The notes below the pieces were generated by a model, which did not search any database, had not been told where the DNA came from, and saw nothing but the letters and a program-made list of their open reading frames with translations. Position numbers and translations under genes: made by a program. DNA of 64,000 nucleotides, from assembly GCA_902796835.1 (NCBI GenBank), contig CADBQP010000052.1:51126-115125 (forward strand), given 5' to 3'. Positions 27,711 through 35,411 of the stretch are shown piece by piece (the stretch's first letter is position 1; each line of letters begins with the position of its first letter). Source of the DNA: an uncultured Bacteroidales bacterium. Its GTDB lineage: Bacteria > Bacteroidota > Bacteroidia > Bacteroidales > Bacteroidaceae.

Positions 27711-27750
27711 TGGAAAAAAAGAGGGCTTATGAAAAAAAACATAAGCCCTC
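27711..27750 (-). terminator. Terminator of the lpx transcript
   Basis: On the minus strand a perfect 11-bp stem (GAGGGCTTATG with CATAAGCCCTC, 8-nt T loop) is followed by seven T. It lies 14 bp past the stop of the gene at 27765 and just upstream of the true miaA start. Confidence 0.88.
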
Positions 27751-27764
27751 TTCGCTTTTCTGAC

Positions 27765-28316
27765 TTAGTATGGATTCTGACTTATCTCAAAGCCTTCGGG
27801 ATCGAAGTCGTCGTCGTTGAAGGCATCAGAGCCATAGAAATCGTCGTCGTCGGTGGCAAGATAGTCATCGCCTTTTTTGGTGATGTCGGGCATTGAGAAA
27901 TCGAGCTCGGCAATGTGAACAGGAGCGTCGCCCTTTTGGCGCGTGGTTTTTGCCTTTTGGTCCATGGTTCCACTAAGCACGTCCTTCACATTGAGAAAGA
28001 ACGAGCGTTCCGAGAAGGGGTCGAACACGAACTCGAGTTTCTGACCTTTTTCGTCGAGAAACTCCGACAGCCGCGTCGACTGCATGACATAGGTGTCTTC
28101 GTCGGCCCCTCCGCCGCCCATGTCTTCGCGCGTGATTTGCTCGCCGCGCTCCCACTCATCGCTACATACGTAGAACGACGTCATTTGGTCGTCGGGATAG
28201 CCGCAGGAGTCGAGGATTATTTTGTTGAGATCGAGGAATGTGGCCTCGCTGTCTATTTCGTATTCGCGAAGAAAGCCATCTACTTCGTCGGAAACAAGGC
28301 GTATTTTGAAATACAT
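27765..28316 (-). CDS. pRiA4b ORF-3-like (PF07929-type) protein
   Basis: A 183-residue protein whose first 110 residues fit the plasmid pRiA4b ORF-3-like fold, which databases also label an IS1096-passenger TnpR family: [39 protein letters not shown] and [15 protein letters not shown]. The rest contains [18 protein letters not shown] and ends in a strongly acidic tail ([19 protein letters not shown]). No transposase or repeat ends are nearby, so despite the label nothing suggests a mobile element. It begins 15 bp after lpxA and ends at a strong terminator, so it is the last gene of the lipid A transcript. The function is unknown. Confidence 0.8.
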   Translation of the reverse strand: MYFKIRLVSDEVDGFLREYEIDSEATFLDLNKIILDSCGYPDDQMTSFYVCSDEWERGEQITREDMGGGGADEDTYVMQSTRLSEFLDEKGQKLEFVFDPFSERSFFLNVKDVLSGTMDQKAKTTRQKGDAPVHIAELDFSMPDITKKGDDYLATDDDDFYGSDAFNDDDFDPEGFEISQNPY

Positions 28317-28331
28317 ATTCTTTCGTAGGTT

Positions 28332-29108
28332 TTAGGTAAGCGAGGGGATGACACCTCGCTTGGAGTTTTGCAAAAATTCGAGGATATATTCTATTTCCTT
28401 GCTCATGGGCACCGTTTTTCTGATGAGTTCGATGCGCTCGTTGAGCAGGAGGTCTTTCTGATAGACTATGCGATAGGCCTCGTGTATGTTGTTGATCACG
28501 TCGGGAGCAAAGCCTCTGCGGCGCAGGCCCACAATGTTGAGCCCACAATAGGCAATGGGCTCACGAGCCGCCATAACGAAGGGCGGAATGTTCTGACTGG
28601 TGCGCGAGCCTCCGCCCACCATTACATAGCCTCCCACACGGCAGAACTGATGGACGAGCACATTGGCGCTGATGATGGCGCAATCGTCGACCACCACTTC
28701 GCCGGCCAGTTTAGTGCCGTTGCCAATGATGCATCCGTTGCCCACTACCACGTCGTGGGCTACGTGCATGCCTTCCATGAGCAGGTTGTTGCTGCCCACC
28801 ACGGTTTTTCCCTTGGCAGCAGTGCCGCGGTTGATGGTCACGTTTTCGCGAATGGTATTGTTGTCGCCCACCTCGGCCGTTGTTTCCTCGCCCTGGAACT
28901 TCAGGTCCTGGGGAATGGCGCCTATCACGGCTCCGGGAAAAATGTGGTTGCCGCTGCCAATGCGTGCACCATAGAGCACGGTGACACTGTTCATGAGCAC
29001 GTTATTGTCGCCAATGACTACGTTTTTATCGACGTAGCAGAATGGGCCAATTTCGCAGTTGCTACCGATTTTGGCCTCGGGGTGTATGAATGCTAATGGG
29101 CTAATCAT
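28332..29108 (-). CDS. lpxA: UDP-N-acetylglucosamine acyltransferase LpxA
   Basis: LpxA puts the 3-hydroxyacyl chain of acyl-ACP on O-3 of UDP-GlcNAc, the first step of lipid A synthesis. The 258-residue protein shows the left-handed beta-helix hexapeptide repeats from the start (ISPLAFIHPEAKIGSNCEIGP, then VVIGDNNVLMNSVTV). The catalytic His lies in MEGMHVAHDVVVGNG. A C-terminal helical domain begins near VGLRRRGFAPDVINNIHEAYR. It begins 6 bp after the lpxC/fabZ stop, as expected for an lpxD-lpxC/fabZ-lpxA operon. Confidence 0.97.
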   Translation of the reverse strand: MISPLAFIHPEAKIGSNCEIGPFCYVDKNVVIGDNNVLMNSVTVLYGARIGSGNHIFPGAVIGAIPQDLKFQGEETTAEVGDNNTIRENVTINRGTAAKGKTVVGSNNLLMEGMHVAHDVVVGNGCIIGNGTKLAGEVVVDDCAIISANVLVHQFCRVGGYVMVGGGSRTSQNIPPFVMAAREPIAYCGLNIVGLRRRGFAPDVINNIHEAYRIVYQKDLLLNERIELIRKTVPMSKEIEYILEFLQNSKRGVIPSLT

Positions 29109-29114
29109 ATAGTT

Positions 29115-30500
29115 CTATTTGGTCTTAGTGATTTGTGCAGTGAAGGTTGCTTCGGCTACGAGCGATTCGCCCACGAAGGCAAAGCCTCGCATGGTGGCTA
29201 TCTCGTGGCGGATGGGTGTTACGAACTCGACGTGGAAAATGAGTGTGTCGCCCGGCACTACTTTCTGGCGGAATTTCACGTCTTCGATGCGCAGGAAGTA
29301 AGTGCTGTAGAGCTCGGGAGACTCGGTCTTGTTGAGCACGAGTAGCCCGCCCACCTGAGCCATGGCTTCGACCAGCAGCACGCCGGGCACTACTGGCTCG
29401 CCGGGGAAATGGCCTTGGAAGAAGGGTTCGTTGACCGTGATGTTCTTGACGCCTACTATGTGGTTTTTGCCTATCTTGATCACCTTGTCGATCATCTGCA
29501 TGGGATATCGGTGGGGCAAGAGGCGACGTATGTCGTTGACATTGAGCACGGGCTCTGCGTTGGGGTTGTAGGCCGGTGCCTGCACTTCGTGCTTGCGAAT
29601 TTCGGCGCGCATGTGGCGTGCGAACTTGTTGTTGATGGTGTGTCCGGGGCGTGTGGCGATGATGCGCCCTCGGATGGGGCGGCCTATGAGTGCCATGTCG
29701 CCAATGATGTCGAGCAGTTTGTGGCGGGCCGGCTCGTTGGGCCAGGCCAGAGGCTTGCTGTTGAGATAGCCAAGCTTGGTGGCATCGCGATGTTCCACGC
29801 CAAGCTGGTCGGCTATGCCGTCAAGCACTTCTTGTGTGACTTGATGCTCGTAGATGACGATGGCATTGTCGAGGTCGCCGCCCTTGATGAGGCCTGCTCC
29901 GAGCAGGGGCATGATTTCGCGCACAAAGACGAACGTTCGGGCTGCCGATACTTCGGCTTTGAAGTCGGCCATGTCGTCGAGCGAGGCAAACTGACTGCTC
30001 AGGAACTGCGAGTCGAACGAGATCATGGCGGTGATGGAGAATTCTTCGTCGGGCAGGATGATAATGCTCGAGCCGGAGGCTTCGTCGTTGAACTCGATTT
30101 TGTGTTTTATGACGTATTCGTTTTTCTTTTCTGCCTGCTCCACGATGCCTACACGCTCGATGTTTTCGACGAAGTAGCGCGCAGAGCCGTCGAGTATGGG
30201 GATTTCTGGGCCATCCACCTGTATGAGGCAGTTATCTATGCCCAGCGCATAGAGGGCAGCCATGCAGTGCTCTATGGTGCTGCAACGCGCCTCTCCGTTG
30301 GCCACAACGGTGCCGCGCGAGGTGTCGACCACGTTTTCGGCAATGGCTGCAATGACAGGCTGGCCTTCAAGGTCTATGCGCTGAATGCGGTAGCCGTGGT
30401 TCTCGGGGGCGGGCAGAAAGGTGGCCGTGAGCTGAAGGCCTGTGTGAAGGCCCTTGCCCGAAACTGAGAAACTGCTCTTGAGTGTTTTTTGATTGAACAT
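29115..30500 (-). CDS. lpxC/fabZ: Fused LpxC deacetylase / FabZ dehydratase
   Basis: A 461-residue bifunctional protein. Residues 1 to about 305 are LpxC, the zinc deacetylase that commits UDP-3-O-acyl-GlcNAc to lipid A: SGKGLHTGLQLTATF, CSTIEHCMAALYALGIDNC, GPEIPILDGSARYFVENIE and the catalytic region NEPARHKLLDIIGDMALIG with RPGHTINNKFA. Residues from about 315 are FabZ, the beta-hydroxyacyl-ACP dehydratase: LPHRYPMQMIDKVIKIG and GHFPGEPVVPGVLLVEAMAQ with the His/Glu catalytic pair. This fusion is known in Bacteroidota and Chlorobi. The gene lies between lpxD (91 bp upstream) and lpxA (6 bp downstream). Confidence 0.97.
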   Translation of the reverse strand: MFNQKTLKSSFSVSGKGLHTGLQLTATFLPAPENHGYRIQRIDLEGQPVIAAIAENVVDTSRGTVVANGEARCSTIEHCMAALYALGIDNCLIQVDGPEIPILDGSARYFVENIERVGIVEQAEKKNEYVIKHKIEFNDEASGSSIIILPDEEFSITAMISFDSQFLSSQFASLDDMADFKAEVSAARTFVFVREIMPLLGAGLIKGGDLDNAIVIYEHQVTQEVLDGIADQLGVEHRDATKLGYLNSKPLAWPNEPARHKLLDIIGDMALIGRPIRGRIIATRPGHTINNKFARHMRAEIRKHEVQAPAYNPNAEPVLNVNDIRRLLPHRYPMQMIDKVIKIGKNHIVGVKNITVNEPFFQGHFPGEPVVPGVLLVEAMAQVGGLLVLNKTESPELYSTYFLRIEDVKFRQKVVPGDTLIFHVEFVTPIRHEIATMRGFAFVGESLVAEATFTAQITKTK

Positions 30501-30591
30501 AGTTTTTTATGCAAGGGACGACGACGGGCTTTTAATGCCTTCGAAATCTTTGTGTGTATCGCGGTTTGACGAGCCGTGTCCCGTAGGTTTT

Positions 30592-31638
30592 TTATGGTTT
30601 GCTGATTTGTTGCTTCAGTGCAGCCAGTTCGTCGCGCAACTGGTTGAGTTCGCGATACATGTCGGGCAGTTTTTTGAACACGATGGCTGAACGTGTGAAG
30701 TTCTTATAGTCGATGGCTGGCGAGCCGAGCACGGTGGTGTGTCCCTTGGGCAGACTTCCGGCTATGCCGGCCTGCGCGCCGCTCTGCACGTGGTCGCCTA
30801 TGACGGCGTGGCCGGTGATGCCCACCTGTCCGCCAAACATGCACCATTTGCCAATCTTTGTAGAGCCGGCCACGCCCACTTGCGAAGACATGACGGTGTG
30901 TTCGCCCACTTCGCAGTTGTGGGCCACCTGTACCAGATTGTCGAGTTTCACTCCGCGACGCACGTAGGTGGACCCCATCGTGCTTCGGTCGATGCAGGTG
31001 TTGGCGCCTATTTCTACGTCGTCCTCGATGGTGACGATTCCTATTTGGGGAATTTTTTCGTAGCCGTCGGCCGCAGGGGCAAAGCCGAAGCCGTCGGCGC
31101 CTATCACGCAGCCGCTGTGAAGAATGACGCGATTGCCCACCACGCAGTCGTGATAGACAGACACACCGGGATAGATTATGCATGCCTCGCCCACTTTGGC
31201 GCGCTCTTCAATCACCACGTGGGCATAGATTTGGCTGCCGCTGCCCACCGATGCGCCCTCGCCTACGTAGGCAAAGGGACCGATGTAGCAATCGTCGGCC
31301 ACCTGGGCCGAGGCTGCCACGCAGGCAAGCGGATGGATGCCCTTGCGGCGCGGCTTTGACTGCTCATACATAGTGAGCAAGCGGGCCACACATTCATAGG
31401 CATTGTCTACCTTGACGAGTGTGGCAGACACGGGCTGCGAGGGTTCGAAATCGCGATTGACAAGCACTACGCTCGACTTGGTTTCGTAGATGTAGTGTTC
31501 ATAATGTTTGTTGGCCAGAAAAGAGATGGCTCCTTCCCTGCCCTCTTCTATCTTGGCAAAGTCGCTGACAACGGCCTGGGGATTTCCCACCACCTCGCCG
31601 CCCAGAAACTCTGCTATCATTTGAGCTGTAAATTCCAT
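30592..31638 (-). CDS. lpxD: UDP-3-O-acylglucosamine N-acyltransferase LpxD
   Basis: LpxD adds the N-linked 3-hydroxyacyl chain in the third step of lipid A synthesis. The 348-residue protein has the N-terminal uridine-binding domain ([34 protein letters not shown]), followed by a left-handed beta-helix. The catalytic His is in [15 protein letters not shown], and [16 protein letters not shown] follows. A C-terminal helix is rich in Leu and Gln ([19 protein letters not shown]). It is the first gene of the lpx cluster. Its upstream region (31639-31760) has only an imperfect -7 box (GATATTTG on the minus strand), so the promoter is not fixed. Confidence 0.96.
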   Translation of the reverse strand: MEFTAQMIAEFLGGEVVGNPQAVVSDFAKIEEGREGAISFLANKHYEHYIYETKSSVVLVNRDFEPSQPVSATLVKVDNAYECVARLLTMYEQSKPRRKGIHPLACVAASAQVADDCYIGPFAYVGEGASVGSGSQIYAHVVIEERAKVGEACIIYPGVSVYHDCVVGNRVILHSGCVIGADGFGFAPAADGYEKIPQIGIVTIEDDVEIGANTCIDRSTMGSTYVRRGVKLDNLVQVAHNCEVGEHTVMSSQVGVAGSTKIGKWCMFGGQVGITGHAVIGDHVQSGAQAGIAGSLPKGHTTVLGSPAIDYKNFTRSAIVFKKLPDMYRELNQLRDELAALKQQISKP

Positions 31639-31837
31639 GTTTTTTGTTTGGCTTTATGAGCTATGCTTTGCTATTAAGCGAATTGTATTATAGTTTAGTG
31701 CAAATATCGGACAAAAAACTTAAACAATTGACATAAAAGACTAAATAATTTTCATAAAGTTCCTTAATGAAGGGCAGAACGCCTGCTTTGCGCTCCTATG
31801 CGACTATATCGCGCAATTGGCTCGCCCGATGCTCATG

Positions 31838-31942
31838 GCGGTCGGCTTGATGGTTTTTACTATCGCGGCGACAGTTTCAACTACCTCGGCGATAGTTTTT
31901 ACTGTCGCGGCGATAGTTTTTACGGCCTCTGAGATTATGAAA
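31838..31942. repeat. 21-bp palindromic tandem array D (5 units)
   Basis: Units of 21 bp start at 31838 (weak), 31859, 31880, 31901 and 31922 (degenerate). The central cores are ACTATCGCGGCGACAGT, ACTACCTCGGCGATAGT and ACTGTCGCGGCGATAGT with TTTT or TTCA spacers. The array lies in the 460-bp gap between the divergent lpxD and glycerophosphodiesterase genes. Apart from the array and the promoter box at 32071 that gap shows no gene. The frame across the array is open for about 63 codons and gives hydrophobic heptads (TSAIVFT, VAAIVFT); I take this as a by-product of the repeat. Confidence 0.85.
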
Positions 31943-32070
31943 TTGAGTGGCCGAAAGGGAACGGCAGCATGCCGCCTTGGAATGCAGCCACTGGGTGCGC
32001 AGCTGTGACTATAGGGAAACGCATTTTCAAAAAACGGATTATATTGTCAAGACGACGTCCTTTTTTACAC

Positions 32071-32078
32071 TATCTTTG
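32071..32078 (+). promoter_or_regulatory. -7 box upstream of the glycerophosphodiesterase gene
   Basis: TATCTTTG matches TAnnTTTG and lies 21 bp before the ATG, predicting a very short leader. A TTG at 32044-32046 is 24 bp upstream, somewhat further than the usual 19-21. Confidence 0.55.
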
Positions 32079-32099
32079 CATGCATATATTTAGTGAACC

Positions 32100-33053
32100 A
32101 TGAAGATTTTGAACCTCCTGCTTCCATGCAGTTTTCTTTTGCCCCTGACGGCAATGCCGCTCGAGCTCAGTGCTCAAACCAATAGTAATACAACTTTTAG
32201 CCAAAGGCTGCAACAATTGCGTTCGCCAAAGGCGAAGGGCTACGTGTGGGTGGCAGCCCATCGTGGCGATTGGAAATATGCCCCCGAGAACTCGATGGAG
32301 GGGCTGAGGAACTCGCTGTTTTTTGGCGCCGACATCATTGAGACCGACGTGAGGCAAACGCGCGACGGACACTTCATCGTGATGCACGATGCGACCGTGG
32401 ACCGCACCACTAACGGGAGCGGCACGATTAGCGAAATGACACTCGGCGACATACGCAAGCTGAGACTTAAAACAAATTGGGGTCAAAGCACACAGATGCT
32501 TGTGCCTACACTCGAGGAATATATTGACTCTGCGCACGGCAGAGCTATCATCTATCTTGACAAGGCTGGAATAGACCTTCCCCAGGCTACCCAGGGCTCC
32601 ACGGTGCAGGCCCTGCTCAAAGTGCTTCGCGCAAAAAAGACACTGGGCGAGGCCATGTTCGTGCTCGACTGGCCTTATGAAAAGGCACGCCGCATTTTCG
32701 GCACAGCGCTCGACAGCGTGATTTACTGCCCCGTGGTGGACGACCGCATTGCCAATTTGAGAGAATATGTGGATGAATATATTGAAAAGCTCCGCCCCGT
32801 GGCTTTCCAGTTTCGCATGCAGTCGCTCAACTCGCAGAGCTATGCACTGCTGCCGCACATTCTGAAGGCAGGGAGTCGCGCCTTCGTGGCTGCCACTTGG
32901 CCGCAACACACTGCCGGACACGACGACCATGCCTCTATCTTTGAGGGACACGAACGGGGCTGGGGGTGGCTCATAGATCAAGGCTTCAGCATTATTGAAA
33001 CTAACTTTCCGAAAGACCTCATCCACTACCTGCGCACGGAGCACCGGCACTAA
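32100..33053 (+). CDS. Secreted glycerophosphodiester phosphodiesterase
   Basis: A 317-residue GDPD-family enzyme that hydrolyses glycerophosphodiesters to glycerol-3-phosphate and an alcohol. A signal peptide (LLPCSFLLPLTAMPLELSAQ) sends it to the periplasm. The metal and catalytic residues are visible: His54-Arg55 in AAHRGDWKYAPENS with Glu63, Glu81 and Asp83 in IIETDVRQTRDG, and His96 in VMHDATVDRTTNGSG. The C-terminus has GWGWLIDQGFSIIETNFPKDL, the usual closing strand of the TIM barrel. It stands alone between the divergent lpxD and a bidirectional terminator. Confidence 0.93.
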   Translation: MKILNLLLPCSFLLPLTAMPLELSAQTNSNTTFSQRLQQLRSPKAKGYVWVAAHRGDWKYAPENSMEGLRNSLFFGADIIETDVRQTRDGHFIVMHDATVDRTTNGSGTISEMTLGDIRKLRLKTNWGQSTQMLVPTLEEYIDSAHGRAIIYLDKAGIDLPQATQGSTVQALLKVLRAKKTLGEAMFVLDWPYEKARRIFGTALDSVIYCPVVDDRIANLREYVDEYIEKLRPVAFQFRMQSLNSQSYALLPHILKAGSRAFVAATWPQHTAGHDDHASIFEGHERGWGWLIDQGFSIIETNFPKDLIHYLRTEHRH

Positions 33054-33092
33054 GCAATCGATGAAAGCCGCTCGCCCTTTGGTAGCTGCTGC

Positions 33093-33134
33093 AAAAAAAA
33101 TCCCTGCCGTCGCCAAGGCGAGGCAGGGATTTTC
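33093..33134. terminator. Bidirectional terminator
   Basis: TCCCTGCC (33101-33108) pairs with GGCAGGGA (33122-33129), flanked by eight A on the left and ATTTTCG on the right. It separates the convergent phosphodiesterase and SusD genes and serves both. Confidence 0.85.
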
Positions 33135-33164
33135 GTATGGTGATGGCTCCTTGAGCCATAGGGT

Positions 33165-35327
33165 TTAATAAACGGGGTTCTGGAGATACCAGTTGTCCAT
33201 GCTGATGAGACGGCCGTAGAGGGTGGCGTCGCCCACGTTGGTAGCATCCTCATAGGGTGCCAGGCCGAGCGCACGGCGTGCTACGAGCCATGCAAACCAG
33301 CGGGTTCCGTAGTCGGGCTGAACCACGTTCTTGTGGCGAGCCATGCGGGTAAGATCATAGAAACGCGTTCCTTCGAAGCTGGTTTCGAGAGCCAATTCGT
33401 CGGCGATGAGGGTTTCTACGGCATTCTGGTGGGCCAGCAGCTCTTCTTCGTCCATCTGTTCGGGAAGCGTAAGGCTTACGATGGTGTAGCTGGGAGTTGA
33501 AGTGCTTTCGTCGTCCATCATGCGGGCCGCATATCGGCGGGCCTGTTCTACATTACCGCCAGTACGAATTGCCTCGTCGATGATGCGCTGACCAACGGTG
33601 GTGGCATAATTGTAGGCAAAGTTATCGTCGGACGAAACGCCACCTCCGTGCTCGTGAATGCCATAGTTGAGGAAATTCACGTTGAGGTCATAGAGGTTCA
33701 GATAGGGCACAGCCGCGATTGTGGTGTCGGGACCCTGATAGCCAAGGGCCGCAATAAGCTCGTAGGGGCGAATGAAGTTGGCTCCATCTTCGATGCTGTC
33801 GAGTACGAGAGTCGCTGTCTTCACATAGTTCACGCTATCTACGATGGTGTCGACACGCACGGAGGGAATCACCTCTGAGCAGAATCCGTCGCGCAGAATG
33901 GCGAAGGCCAAGTTGGGATAGCCTGCGCGGTTGATGGCCTCTGCGTAGTGAAGCATGATTTGGTGCATGCGATAGACTACGAGCGCATAGCGGAAGTTGA
34001 AGTTGGTTGCTTCGCCAAGGAAGCCATTGAAGTTGCGGCCTAAGCCATACTTCTGGATGAAGCGGTCGCGCGAGTCTTCGGTCACCACATAGGGTGCCAC
34101 ACCGGCAAACCGGGCATCGCCAACGTCGGGAAGCACCTCATCGGGCTCATCGGTCTCCTTGCTCTGCAGGCAATATGCCTGGGCTTTGCTGAGGGCTTCA
34201 TACGAAGCCGAGGGAGCAATCTGGCGTGCACGCACATTGGGCGAAATAGAGATGGCACCTACGGTGTTTGTTTCGGTTTCGCCAGAAGAGTTGACACTCT
34301 GGCCTGTAGAAATCTCGGAGTGAGGCACAAAGCCGTAGAACTGGGGAACACGGGTGAGCACCTTTCCGAACGAAGCGTTGGCTGCCGAAGGAATGAGCGT
34401 TACAATTTCCTTGTCGCCATAGTTATTAGCAAAAAGGTTCATCCAGTTTTGAGGCGAGACAACGTAGTTAACCCTGTCGCCAAACTCGATTTTTTCATAC
34501 GTAGCCGAATTTGCACGACGGTTTGAGAAAGCATCATGCTCATCGGTGAAGTATTCGTGGTAATAGGAGGCGGCCTTTTCAAAGTCGGACTTGCTGGCGC
34601 CACGCATCAGATAGAGCTCGCCCATGACAATGTCGCCGGGGAAGAGCATCTTCTGCGTAGAGATGGACACACCACCGGTAGATCCTGCAGGAGAGATGGC
34701 ACCATATTGCGGGAAGCCATATTGCTTCTCAAACTCGTAGGCACGCTCGATGTTGCCCTTAGCTAAGAGGAGGTCGAGCAGATTGTCGGGAGTAGCCCAG
34801 TCTTCGGGATTGGTTTCCCAACCAGTGTCGGCCTTGTCTACAGGCTTCACGATGAACGGCACACGGCCATAGTTTTGCACCAGCTGCATGTAGGCCCATG
34901 CGCGGATGAAAGCCACTTGAGCAAATTCCTTACGCATGTAGAAGTTGTAGTTCTTGGTGCTGACGGTGTCGGCATTGGCCATATAGAAATTGCAGTGGTT
35001 AATCACGTTGTAGTAGGCGGCGCGACTAACGAGGGAATTGTCGCCATCGCTCACCCTCTCGAAATTGGCAAGTTTGGCCAACGAGTCGCTCGTATAGGCT
35101 GTGGTTCCCATTAAGTCGCTGCGCACATCACCAAGAATTATGTTCTGCTCGATAACTCCCTGGAGGCTGTTGATAATGCCGAAATAGCTATAGACGGAGT
35201 CTTTCAGCGATTTGTTAGCATCCATATAGTTATCCATGTCTGGGGTAAGCATGTCTTCACACGAGGATGTGGTCACGGTTACGCTCAGAAGGCAGAAGAA
35301 AAGTCCTATAATAGATTTTGCTTTCAT
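33165..35327 (-). CDS. SusD/RagB-family nutrient-binding lipoprotein (copy 1)
   Basis: A 720-residue SusD-like outer-surface lipoprotein that binds a ligand and passes it to its SusC partner. The start at 35327 (MKAKSIIGLFFCLLSVTVTTS) gives a lipoprotein signal with the acylated Cys at 23 in SSCEDM; 18 upstream codons have no signal character. SusD features are the N-terminal helices (VYSYFGIINSLQGVIEQNI), the TPR-like FIRAWAYMQLVQNYGRVPFI and the C-terminal block TRFYDLTRMAR. It is longer than the usual 500-620 residues, with extra loops in the middle. It is the last gene of the 16-kb fasciclin-SusC-SusD block, 84 bp after its SusC. Confidence 0.9.
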   Translation of the reverse strand: MKAKSIIGLFFCLLSVTVTTSSCEDMLTPDMDNYMDANKSLKDSVYSYFGIINSLQGVIEQNIILGDVRSDLMGTTAYTSDSLAKLANFERVSDGDNSLVSRAAYYNVINHCNFYMANADTVSTKNYNFYMRKEFAQVAFIRAWAYMQLVQNYGRVPFIVKPVDKADTGWETNPEDWATPDNLLDLLLAKGNIERAYEFEKQYGFPQYGAISPAGSTGGVSISTQKMLFPGDIVMGELYLMRGASKSDFEKAASYYHEYFTDEHDAFSNRRANSATYEKIEFGDRVNYVVSPQNWMNLFANNYGDKEIVTLIPSAANASFGKVLTRVPQFYGFVPHSEISTGQSVNSSGETETNTVGAISISPNVRARQIAPSASYEALSKAQAYCLQSKETDEPDEVLPDVGDARFAGVAPYVVTEDSRDRFIQKYGLGRNFNGFLGEATNFNFRYALVVYRMHQIMLHYAEAINRAGYPNLAFAILRDGFCSEVIPSVRVDTIVDSVNYVKTATLVLDSIEDGANFIRPYELIAALGYQGPDTTIAAVPYLNLYDLNVNFLNYGIHEHGGGVSSDDNFAYNYATTVGQRIIDEAIRTGGNVEQARRYAARMMDDESTSTPSYTIVSLTLPEQMDEEELLAHQNAVETLIADELALETSFEGTRFYDLTRMARHKNVVQPDYGTRWFAWLVARRALGLAPYEDATNVGDATLYGRLISMDNWYLQNPVY

Positions 35328-35411
35328 TTTACTATGATGTTTATCGGGAGCGTGCAGGGCTTTCGGAACGAAAATGCCCATGAGCGCGCTGCACGCCCTT
35401 TGATGATTTGT

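Noticed and set aside
27680-27742. Upstream extension of miaA by 21 codons
   Set aside because: It would be translated through a strong terminator hairpin, and the conserved protein starts at [16 protein letters not shown].
27765-28316. Insertion sequence suggested by the IS1096-passenger family name
   Set aside because: No transposase, inverted ends or target duplication are visible around the gene.
29409-30467. 352-codon plus-strand open frame over lpxC/fabZ
   Set aside because: Antisense shadow of the conserved lpxC/fabZ gene, caused by codon bias; no recognisable domain.
31817-32008. 63-codon plus-strand open frame over array D
   Set aside because: The frame exists because a 21-bp repeat keeps phase; the flanks show no gene character. 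Kept only as part of the repeat finding.
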